Shown piece after piece: positions 57,067-64,000 of a DNA stretch of 64,000 nt (its first letter is position 1; every line of letters starts with the position of its first letter). This stretch comes from Gaiellasilicea sp963763755 (GTDB taxonomy: Bacteria; Actinomycetota; Thermoleophilia; Gaiellales; Gaiellaceae). The position numbers and the translations under genes are program-made. The stretch is from assembly GCA_963763755.1 (NCBI GenBank), contig CAVXQE010000008.1, positions 17,267-81,266 on the forward strand, read 5' to 3'. A model generated the notes under the pieces. That model worked only from the letters and a program-made list of their open reading frames with translations. It was not told where the DNA came from and ran no database searches.

Positions 57067-59014
57067 TCGGAGTACTCCTGGTTGCCGCGCTCGAGCGCGG
57101 TTGCGATCGGGGCGGTGCTGGTGCTCGGCCGGCGCACGTTCGAGGCTGGGCTCATCGATGCAGGCGGCGGGGGCGGCGGGAGTGGGGGTCGCGGGCTTCT
57201 GGGCGCTCGCCTCCGGCGACACGCTCGGGGCGGGGTTCACGAGCTCGTTCGATCCGCGCTTCGGCGTCGACGGGTTGAGCGGGCTCTTCCTCGGGACGCT
57301 CGGCCTGATCGCGGCTCCGGCGCTTGTGTTCTCGCATCCGGTATCTGGAGCCCACCCGCCGGGGGCGTGTGATCGCGGCGCTCACCGCGGCTTTCTTCCT
57401 CGCGCTCGCGCTCGTCGTCTGTGCCCGAGATCCACTGACGTTCCTCACGGGCTGGGAGTTGATGACGCTGCTCTCGGCCACGGTGATCCTCGTTGCGCGG
57501 CGCGCCGACAGGCTGTCGCGGCAAACGGTGTTCAACTACCTCGCCGTCACCCATCTCGGCGGCGTCGGCACCTGGATCGCGATCCTGCTGCTCGCGCACG
57601 CGGACGCGTTCGGCGGCGCGGCTGCGATCAGCTCCGGTTCGGGACTGCAGATCGCGATCGCCCTTGCGGCTCTGGTGGGGATGGGGACGAAGGCGGGCGT
57701 GATGCCGCTGCATGTCTGGCTCCCGCGCGCGCATCCGATCGCTCCGGCTCCGGTCTCGGCGCTGATGAGCGGGGTGATGATCAAGGTTGCGCTGTACGGG
57801 CTCGTGCGCGTGCTCGTGGAGTGGGTCGGCGTCCTTCCGGTCTGGTTCGGCGTGCTGGTGCTCGCCGTTGGCGGCGCTCTCTGCGGTGGGGGGCGTCGTC
57901 TACGCGCTGTTTCAGCACGATCTCAAGCGGCTGCTCGCCCTGCACTCGATCGAGAACGTCGGGATCATCGTGCTCGGGCTCGGCGCCTGCCTGATCCTCC
58001 GCGCTCGCGGTGCCGACTCCTGGGCCGCCTTCGCACTCGGTGCTGCGCTCCTGCACACCGTCAATCACGCCGTCTTCAAGTCGCTGCTCTTCCTGGGCGC
58101 AGGTGCGTTCGAGCGGGCGGTGGGCTCGCTCGAGCTTGACCGGATCGGAGGCCTCCTCCGCCGGATGCCGTGGACGGCCGGGGCCTTCCTGGTCGGGGCG
58201 ATGGCGATCGCCGGCCTGCCGCCGCTGAACGGTTTCGCCTCCGAATGGCTGACGCTGCAGGCGCTGCTGCACGTGACCGCCTACGGGCACGTCGGGGACG
58301 GGATTGCCGGGGCGGTCGCCCTCGCCACTCTCGCTGCGACCGCCGCTCTCGCCCTCTTCTGCTTCGTCAAGGTCGTCGGCCTCGTGCTGCTCGGGCCGCC
58401 GCGGAGCGACGCGGCTGCGGCTGCCGAAGAGGCGCCGCTGCCCATGCGAGCGGCGCTCGTGCTTCCTCGCCGGCGTCTGCGTCGTGCTCGGGGTGGTGCC
58501 CGGTGTGCTCTTCAGCCCTCTCGTCGGGCTCGCGCCCTGGTCGGCCGGCGTGCCGACCCAGACCGGCCTCGAGCTTCCGGGCACCGGCTCTCTGCCGACG
58601 GTCTGGATCGCGGTCGTGCTCGTTGGGCTAACCGGCGGCTTGACGCTTCTGCGCGGGAACCGAGCCGCTGCTCCGGCCCCGGCCTGGGCGTCCGGTCAGC
58701 GCCTCGAGCCCGCGCTTCTTTGGACGAGCGCCGGCTTCACCAAGCCGCTGCGTCTGGTGCTCGAGCTCGTGCTCCGCCCGCAGCGGGAGATCACCGTGCG
58801 GAGCCAGGACGGCGTCCTGCAGGAGGTCGCGTACTCCGGCCATGTGCCCCAGCTGATCGACGATCACTTCTACGCGCCACTCGAGCGTGTGTCGCTCGCC
58901 GCCGCCGCCCAAGCTCGACGCCTGCAGAGCGGAAGCCTCGGCACCTACGTCGTCTACCTCGCCGGGCTCGTCCTTGTGCTCCTCGCCGCCGCGCGTCTGG
59001 GGTGGCTCGGATGA
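57063..59014 (+). CDS. hyfB: Hydrogenase-4 component B-like proton-pumping subunit
   Basis: NuoL/M-type antiporter subunit of about 650 residues and 14 or more helices. Hallmarks: TFLTGWELMTLLSATVIL; the Lys and His of GMGTKAGVMPLHVWLPRAHP; APVSALMSGVMIKVALYGLV; LLALHSIENVGIIVLGLG; and LLHTVNHAVFKSLLFLGAGA. The end GTYVVYLAGLVLVLL fits HyfB/HycC. About five frame changes (near 57090, 57165, 57340, 57880 and 58465), all in the same direction, make this the most interrupted gene here. GTG 57063 overlaps the regulator stop. Confidence 0.85.
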
Positions 59015-59937
59015 GTGGCGCGACAGCCGTTGCCGGGACGGTTCAGATCGTCGGGGGCATCGCACTCGCACCGCTCCTGCCAGGCCTCGTCCAGCACTGG
59101 AAAGCGCGTCTCCAGGGAAGGCGGGGGCCGACTCCGTTGCAGCCCTACCGTGAGCTGCGGCGGCTGTGGGGGAAGAGCGTTGTTACTCCTGAAGGAGCGA
59201 GCATCCTCTACCGGCTCGCACCCTCAGTCGTTGGCGCAGCCGTCATCGCAGCCGTTCTCGTCGTGCCGGTTGCGGCGACTGCTCCGAGTTGGGGCATCGG
59301 CCACGACGCGCTCCTGCTCGTGGGGCTGCTCGCGCTGGCGCGGTTCGTCGTTGTTGCCGCCGCCTGGGACGTGGGTAGCGGCTTCTCGCTGATCGGGGCG
59401 AGCCGCGATCTCACCCTGTCGGTCTTCGTCGAGGCGACGCTGGTGCTTTCGCTCGCCGTGGCCGCGCTCCTCGCCGAAACGACCGATCTCCGCGGCGTCG
59501 TCGCGGGGACTGCAGGCACGGACGTCTGGACGAGCCCGGCACTTGCACTCGGCGCGCTCGCCTTCGCGCTCGTCGCCGTCGCCGAGACGGGCCGGCAGCC
59601 GGTCGACAGCGTCGACACGCACCTCGAGCTGACGATGATCCACGAAGGCCCACTGCTCGAGTACGCCGGGCGCGACCTCGCCTATCTGCAGTGGGCCGCG
59701 GCGGCCCGCCACTGGCTCGTGCTCGTGCTCGCCGCTCAGGTCTTCCTACCCCATCCGCGCGACGTCTGGTTCCAGCTCGCCGTCTTGCCCGTCGTGCTCG
59801 TCGTGCTCTGCGCGGCGTTCGCGCTCGTCGAGACGCTCGTCGCGAAGATGCGCGTCCTGCTCGTGCCGCGGCTCCTCGCTGCCGGCACCATCTCTGCACT
59901 CCTCGGCATCGCCTCCTGGCTCGTGAGCTCGTCGTGA
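59011..59937 (+). CDS. hyfC: Hydrogenase-4 component C-like subunit (NuoH homologue)
   Basis: A 308-residue membrane protein with about eight helices. It has RRGPTPLQPYRELRRLWGKS near the N-terminus, the acidic loop AETGRQPVDSVDTHLELTMI and HEGPLLEYAGRDLAYLQWAA, all typical of HycD/HyfC rather than complex I NuoH. It anchors the hydrogenase module and links it to the ion-pumping arm. ATG 59011 overlaps the hyfB stop (ATGA). Confidence 0.92.
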   Translation: MSGATAVAGTVQIVGGIALAPLLPGLVQHWKARLQGRRGPTPLQPYRELRRLWGKSVVTPEGASILYRLAPSVVGAAVIAAVLVVPVAATAPSWGIGHDALLLVGLLALARFVVVAAAWDVGSGFSLIGASRDLTLSVFVEATLVLSLAVAALLAETTDLRGVVAGTAGTDVWTSPALALGALAFALVAVAETGRQPVDSVDTHLELTMIHEGPLLEYAGRDLAYLQWAAAARHWLVLVLAAQVFLPHPRDVWFQLAVLPVVLVVLCAAFALVETLVAKMRVLLVPRLLAAGTISALLGIASWLVSSS

Positions 59938-60545
59938 GTGGGGCGGTCATCTGGACGCTCGTCGCGCTCGGGCTTGCCGTCCTCGTCGTCCGCCGGCGCT
60001 CGCTCGCAGTCGCGCTCGTGACCGCGCAAGCGCTCGTCCTCGTCGGCGTTGCGCTCGACGAGGCGGAGAGCAGCGGCGACGTCATCGCGGCCGGCGCGCT
60101 CGCGGTTCGCGCGATTGTTCTGGCCGGGCTGTTCCTGCTGCTCGTCTCGCGCACCCGGGCGGTGCGGCCGGTACGGGCGCGAGTGGCACCGCTGGCGCGC
60201 GCCGGCATCGCCGTCGCGTTTGCCCTGGCTTTGACTTGGCTCGTGCCGGCGATCGGACTTGTCTCGCGCGATGCCGAGCGCGGGGTGCTCGCGCTCGTTG
60301 CCTTCGGCATCGCCACGGCGGCGCTCCGGCGCGCGACGCTGTTCCAGATCATCGGCATCGTCCTCGTCGAGAACGCGCTCGCGCTCGCGGCGCTCCAACT
60401 ACCCGGCGGTGCGTCGGTCGCGATCGAGCTCGGCGTCGCCCTCGACCTGATGCTCGTCGCCGTGGTCGCGGTCGTCTTCTACGAGCGGATCTTCGCGGAG
60501 TTCGGCACCGCCGACAGCGCGGCCCTGAGGGCGCTGCGTGACTAG
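59934..60545 (+). CDS. hyfE: Hydrogenase-4 component E-like subunit (NuoK homologue)
   Basis: A 203-residue hydrophobic protein with six or more helices. The conserved FQIIGIVLVENALALAAL is the HyfE signature with the buried Glu of NuoK-type subunits; an earlier acidic patch (ALDEAESSGDV) also fits. GTG 59934 overlaps the hyfC stop and the end overlaps hyfF. This subunit is present in Hyf and related complexes but not in the short HycB-G set. Confidence 0.88.
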   Translation: MSGAVIWTLVALGLAVLVVRRRSLAVALVTAQALVLVGVALDEAESSGDVIAAGALAVRAIVLAGLFLLLVSRTRAVRPVRARVAPLARAGIAVAFALALTWLVPAIGLVSRDAERGVLALVAFGIATAALRRATLFQIIGIVLVENALALAALQLPGGASVAIELGVALDLMLVAVVAVVFYERIFAEFGTADSAALRALRD

Positions 60546-62001
60546 CCGCGAGCTCCTCGCGCTGACCGTGATCGCCCTCCCGGCGCTCGCCGCGGTGCTC
60601 TTCCTGCTCGCTCCGACGGGCCTCGTGACGGGGCTCGCGCGCTTCGCGTCCGTGCCGGTTGCCGCACTTGCGTTCGCGCTGACCGTGCTCGCCCTGCGCG
60701 CATCCGGCAAGCCGGTCATCGGCGACTGGCTCGTCATCGACGTCGCCGGCGGACTTCTCGTCGGCGTGATCGGCCTCGTCGGGCTCGCCAGTGTCCTCGT
60801 CTCACCGGCCTACCTCGATGTGAGCAGCGACTCGCTCGTCTCGCCCGTGCGCCGACAGAGGATCTACTACGCCTCGCTCTATCTCTTCTGGGCGATCCTC
60901 CTGGCAGTACCGCTCGTCGGCAACCTCGGCGCAGCCTGGCTTCTGGTCGAGGCGACGACCGCCGCGTCGGCACTGCTCGTCGGCTTCAGCGGCCACGCCC
61001 GCGCGCTCGAGGCGGGCTGGAAGTACCTCGTCCTGACATCGCTCGGGCTCGGCGTCGCGCTGCTCGGGATCGTGATGCTCGCGGCCGGCATTCCCACAGG
61101 AGGGCTCGACGGGCTCTCCTGGCAGGCGCTCTCGACCTACTCCGGCGGCAGCGAGACGGCCCTGATCGCCTACCTGCTCCTGCTTGCAGGGCTCGCGGCG
61201 AAGATCGGCTGGGCGCCCGTGCACAACTGGCTGCCGGATGCCCACTCGGAGGCACCGCCGCCCGTCTCCGCGCTTCTCTCCGCCGCGCTCCTGCCCACCG
61301 TGCTACTCATCGCCTGGCGCTCCCAGCACGCACTCGCACCGGTCGTCGGCGAGGACACGACGCAGACCGTCTTGATCGCCTTCGGCCTCGCCTCGCTTGC
61401 CGTCGCGGTGCCCTTCCTCTGGCGCTCCCTGCCCTGGAAGCGGCTGCTCGCCTACTCCAGCCTCGAGCACATGGGCGTGATCGCCCTCGGAATCGGATTC
61501 GGCACGTCGCTCGCCCTTGCCGGCGTCGCCATCCACATCGTCGCTCACGCCGTCGCCAAGGCGCTCGGCTTCTACGCGGCGACGCCTCTCCTGAGCCACG
61601 AGCCGCGCGCGGGCGAGCACGCCGTCACCGGTATCGGTCGCACCAAGCACGCCCTCGGGGTCTCGATGGGGATCTCGCTTGCCGCGCTCTCCGGCCTGCC
61701 GCCCTCGCCACTCTTCGTCAGCGAGGTGCTGATCGTCGCGGGTGGCTTCCAGGCGGGACACCCCTGGGCTGCGAGCGCGACTGCCCTCCTGCTCGCGCTC
61801 GGTTTCCTCGGCCTCGCCCATGCCTTGATCGAGACCACCGCCGGCGACAGCCCACCGCGCGAGCGAGGGCCGATCGCCGGTCTGCGCGGCGTGACGGCGG
61901 TCACCTACGTTTCCGTCGTCCTGCTGTTGGGTCTGACCGCGGCTGCGGTCGCGCTTCCCGGCTCGGATCTCGCGGACGCTCTCGTCCGAGGTCTCTCGTG
62001 A
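60538..62001 (+). CDS. hyfF: Hydrogenase-4 component F-like proton-pumping subunit
   Basis: A second NuoL/M/N-type antiporter subunit (487 residues, about 14 helices), intact: LVEATTAASALLVGFSGHA, the channel Lys/His in AAKIGWAPVHNWLPDAHSEA, PPPVSALLSAALLPTVLLIA, LLAYSSLEHMGVIALGIG and IHIVAHAVAKALGFYAATP. The start is GTG 60538, 8 bp inside the hyfE end. Two such subunits imply more than one proton or ion moved per turnover. Confidence 0.92.
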   Translation: MTSRELLALTVIALPALAAVLFLLAPTGLVTGLARFASVPVAALAFALTVLALRASGKPVIGDWLVIDVAGGLLVGVIGLVGLASVLVSPAYLDVSSDSLVSPVRRQRIYYASLYLFWAILLAVPLVGNLGAAWLLVEATTAASALLVGFSGHARALEAGWKYLVLTSLGLGVALLGIVMLAAGIPTGGLDGLSWQALSTYSGGSETALIAYLLLLAGLAAKIGWAPVHNWLPDAHSEAPPPVSALLSAALLPTVLLIAWRSQHALAPVVGEDTTQTVLIAFGLASLAVAVPFLWRSLPWKRLLAYSSLEHMGVIALGIGFGTSLALAGVAIHIVAHAVAKALGFYAATPLLSHEPRAGEHAVTGIGRTKHALGVSMGISLAALSGLPPSPLFVSEVLIVAGGFQAGHPWAASATALLLALGFLGLAHALIETTAGDSPPRERGPIAGLRGVTAVTYVSVVLLLGLTAAAVALPGSDLADALVRGLS

Positions 62002-63395
62002 CGACCTCGGACGCATTCACCTCCTACCGGGAACGGGTCGGCGCGGCACTCGCGGACGGTGCGCGCTTCGCCGGCCTACACGCCACCTCGGGCGGGGCGC
62101 TCGTCCGCACGCTGCTCGCCGACCAAGACGGGACCACGCGCCTGGAGACCGTTGCCGCCCAGGAGGGAGTCGTCCCCTCGATCATCGATCTCGCGCCCGC
62201 GGCCGGCTGGGACGAGCGCGAAGCGCACGATCTGCAGGGAATCCGCTTCGCCGGGCACGAGCCGCTGCGGCCGCTCGTCAACCACGACCCAGCGCTCGAG
62301 CGCTGGGTGCCGGTCCGCGGCGAGGACGTCTACCAGCTCGCCGTCGGACCGATCCACGCCGGCATCATCGAGTCGGGGCACTTTCGCTTCCATCTCGTCG
62401 GCGATCGCATCCTCCACCTCGACGCACAGCTCTTCTACAAGCACCGCGGGCTCGAGCGCGCCGCGGAAGGGAAGACGCTGGACGAAGGACTTGCCTACGT
62501 CTCGCGTGCCTGCGCCGCCTGCAACGTGGCGAACGGCGTCGCCTACGCGAGCGCCTGCGAGCAAGCGCTCGGGCTGGTGCCAACCGCAGAGCTCGGCCGC
62601 GTCCGCACGATCCTGCTCGAGCTCGAGCGGACCTGGAGCCACTTGAACGACATCGCCGCGATCTGCGCCGGCGTCAGTCTCGCCGCCGGCAACAACAGCT
62701 TCGCAGCGCTCACAGAGCGCGCGCGCCGGCTGAACGCAGTCGTGAGCGGACACCGCTTCCTCTTCGACACGGTCCGTGTTGGCGGTAGCGAGCTCGCGCT
62801 CGAGCAGGAGCAGATCGGGGCTGCACGTGAAGAGCTTGCGTCGATCAATGCGGCCGCGAGGCGCGGCTGGCGCGAGCTCCTCTTCAACAGCTCCTTTCAG
62901 GATCGCCTCCCCGACATCGGCGTCGTCACCGCCACCCACGCGGAGCGGCTCGGCGGCGTCGGCCCTGGCGCGCGCGCTGCAGGAGTCAGGCAGGACGTGC
63001 GCGCGAGCAGCCCACGCCTCTCCTACGGGGGCTTCTCTGCTGTCGTCCCGGAGCGGGCGGCCGGTGATGTGCAGGCGCGGTTCGAGCAGCGGGCGCTCGA
63101 GCTCTGGCAGACGTTCGGGATCCTCGACGAGCTGCTCGACCGCCCGATCCGGCCCGCCTCGGCCGAGCCGAATGGGGAAGAGCAACCGATCGGTGTCGGC
63201 CGGGTCGAGAGCCCGCGCGGCGCGACCAGCTGCATCGTCGAGCGGCGCGGCGACCGGATCGAACGCCTGCGCCTTCGCACCGGCTCCTATGCGAACTGGC
63301 CGGTCGTCGCCTACGCCGCAACCGACAACCTGCTCCCGGACTTCCCGTTGATCAACAAGAGCTTCGAGCTCTGCTACGCCTGCGTGGACCGCTGA
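61998..63395 (+). CDS. hyfG: Hydrogenase large subunit-like protein (NuoC-NuoD fusion, HyfG type)
   Basis: A 465-residue protein. The N-terminal NuoC-like part ends in GWDEREAHDLQGIRFAGHEP; the NuoD-like part has VGPIHAGIIESGHFRFHLVG and LFYKHRGLERAAEGKTL. The first metal pair is SRACAACNVANG (RxCxxC, with Ala where group 4 enzymes have Gly) and the second is SFELCYACVDR at the C-terminus (ELCxxC instead of DPCxxC). All four cysteines are therefore present, unlike complex I NuoD, yet the protein ends like NuoD (VDR). It may bind NiFe, or be an unusual relative. No frame break is needed. Confidence 0.87.
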   Translation: MTTSDAFTSYRERVGAALADGARFAGLHATSGGALVRTLLADQDGTTRLETVAAQEGVVPSIIDLAPAAGWDEREAHDLQGIRFAGHEPLRPLVNHDPALERWVPVRGEDVYQLAVGPIHAGIIESGHFRFHLVGDRILHLDAQLFYKHRGLERAAEGKTLDEGLAYVSRACAACNVANGVAYASACEQALGLVPTAELGRVRTILLELERTWSHLNDIAAICAGVSLAAGNNSFAALTERARRLNAVVSGHRFLFDTVRVGGSELALEQEQIGAAREELASINAAARRGWRELLFNSSFQDRLPDIGVVTATHAERLGGVGPGARAAGVRQDVRASSPRLSYGGFSAVVPERAAGDVQARFEQRALELWQTFGILDELLDRPIRPASAEPNGEEQPIGVGRVESPRGATSCIVERRGDRIERLRLRTGSYANWPVVAYAATDNLLPDFPLINKSFELCYACVDR

Positions 63396-63895
63396 TGCTC
63401 ACCCTGCTCCGCGACCTCCGCCGCCTCCGCAGGACAATCGACCTGCCACAGCCCGGGCGCGGTCGCAGCCTCGCAATCCGCCACGTCGACGCCGGCTCCT
63501 GCAACGGCTGCGAGCACGAGCTCACCCAGCTCGCGAGTCCCTACTACGACCTGCAACGCTTCGGCCTCGGCATCGTCGCCTCCCCTCGCCACGCCGACGT
63601 GCTCCTCGTGGCAGGCGCCGTGACGAGCCGCATGCGTGAGCCGCTTCTGATCGCGTACGCCGCGATGCCTGAACCGCGCCGGGTCGTAGCCCTGGGCGAC
63701 TGCGCGCTCGGCTGCAACCTGCTGGGCAGCACCGATGACCTCGTCGGGCCCGTCGAAGCGATCCTCCCGGTCGACCTCCGGATCCCCGGCTGCCCACCCA
63801 CGCCAGCGACGATCGCCGAGGCGCTCCTGGAGCTCATCGATTCACCGAGCTCACACGCGCCGGAATCCCCTGCTGTATCTCGGTCGAAGAGTTGA
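63395..63895 (+). CDS. hyfI: Hydrogenase small subunit-like protein (NuoB homologue, HyfI type)
   Basis: A 166-residue iron-sulfur protein. The four ligands of the proximal 4Fe-4S cluster are all visible: GSCNGCEHELTQL (two Cys), ALGDCALGCNLL and IPGCPPTPATIAEALL. It transfers electrons between the large subunit and a ferredoxin-like partner, which is not encoded in the window. ATG 63395 overlaps the hyfG stop by one base. Confidence 0.92.
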   Translation: MLTLLRDLRRLRRTIDLPQPGRGRSLAIRHVDAGSCNGCEHELTQLASPYYDLQRFGLGIVASPRHADVLLVAGAVTSRMREPLLIAYAAMPEPRRVVALGDCALGCNLLGSTDDLVGPVEAILPVDLRIPGCPPTPATIAEALLELIDSPSSHAPESPAVSRSKS

Positions 63896-63986
63896 GGGCG
63901 GTGCAGAAGCGGGTTCACGGCGGGTTCAAGTCGGCACGCGTCGACCTCAAGCCCCGTTTTGCAGGGAGATTCCGACCCGAACCTGA

Positions 63987-64000
63987 TCACTCGTAATGAA
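63987..64000 (+). repeat. Direct repeat of the tRNA-Thr anticodon arm at the window end
   Basis: TCACTCGTAATGAA is identical to bases 56528-56541 inside the tRNA-Thr gene, in the same orientation, 7459 bp away. The tRNA 5' half is not present before it, so this is not a second complete tRNA gene. The window stops inside the repeat. It looks like a right-hand attachment site of an element integrated at the tRNA 3' part. Confidence 0.6.

Noticed and set aside
57063..59014. Programmed ribosomal frameshifting in hyfB
   Set aside because: About five breaks in one gene at unrelated sequences, with the same kind of break in many unrelated genes, fit base-calling errors better than recoding.
57063..63895. 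Assignment of the 57-64 kb operon to respiratory complex I
   Set aside because: HyfE- and HyfC-type signatures, the NuoC-NuoD fusion and the two CxxC pairs in the large subunit point to the hydrogenase-4/formate hydrogenlyase branch; NuoA, J, E, F and G are absent.

Overview
The window is high-GC, densely coding bacterial DNA. Short intergenic gaps, 4-bp start/stop overlaps, several probable leaderless transcripts, GTG/TTG starts, a DUF4032 gene, a LytR C-terminal domain protein, a FliA/WhiG-type sigma factor and a B12-dependent ribonucleotide reductase all suggest an actinobacterium, possibly a Thermoleophilia-like soil or sediment lineage. That placement is inference; no rRNA gene is present. 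Many genes are read through only by changing frame once or several times at single positions. Most changes go in the direction a single extra base would cause, so I treat them as probable consensus errors and annotate the genes at full length.

Layout. 1-4.5 kb: an ABC permease end, a sensor kinase/response regulator pair, a small basic protein, a cold-shock-like protein and a lone receiver domain. 4.5-7.4 kb: isocitrate lyase, a GntR/FCD regulator and a hydroxybutyrate dehydrogenase-like enzyme, with paired palindromes in the aceA promoter. 7.4-12.4 kb: membrane proteolysis and folding (FtsH-like protease plus partner, Ste24-like protease, cyclophilin). 12.3-20.7 kb: a tightly packed minus-strand operon encoding a complete sugar-type ABC transporter followed by a flavin oxidoreductase, a beta-helix membrane protein and a DUF4032 protein. 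20.7-23.7 kb: a CDF metal exporter, an SDR and a MATE exporter. 23.7-33.7 kb: PPOX, MBL, cystathionine synthase, two tandem YcaQ-type DNA glycosylases, a methyltransferase, a sigma factor, and an amino-acid catabolic operon (aldo/keto reductase, ornithine cyclodeaminase family, threonine dehydratase). 33.7-45.3 kb: phospholipase D-like synthase, glycosidase, alcohol dehydrogenase, a large cyclase/ATPase/TPR regulator and nrdJ. 45.4-50.6 kb: cell-surface polysaccharide genes. 50.6-56.2 kb: tmk, holB, a membrane-tailed ECF sigma factor, VOC protein, and a MarR/MFS drug-efflux pair.

The most interesting part is 56.5-64 kb. A tRNA-Thr(CGT) gene is followed by an ArsR-type regulator, overlapping with a six-gene operon for a hydrogenase-4/formate-hydrogenlyase-like membrane complex (HyfB, C, E, F, G, I). 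The large subunit keeps two CxxC pairs of the kind that bind NiFe, but with unusual flanking residues, and its C-terminus resembles complex I NuoD. The last 14 bases of the window repeat the tRNA-Thr anticodon arm exactly, as expected if the hydrogenase region is an island inserted at the tRNA gene. No integrase, ferredoxin subunit or hydrogenase maturation gene lies inside the window.
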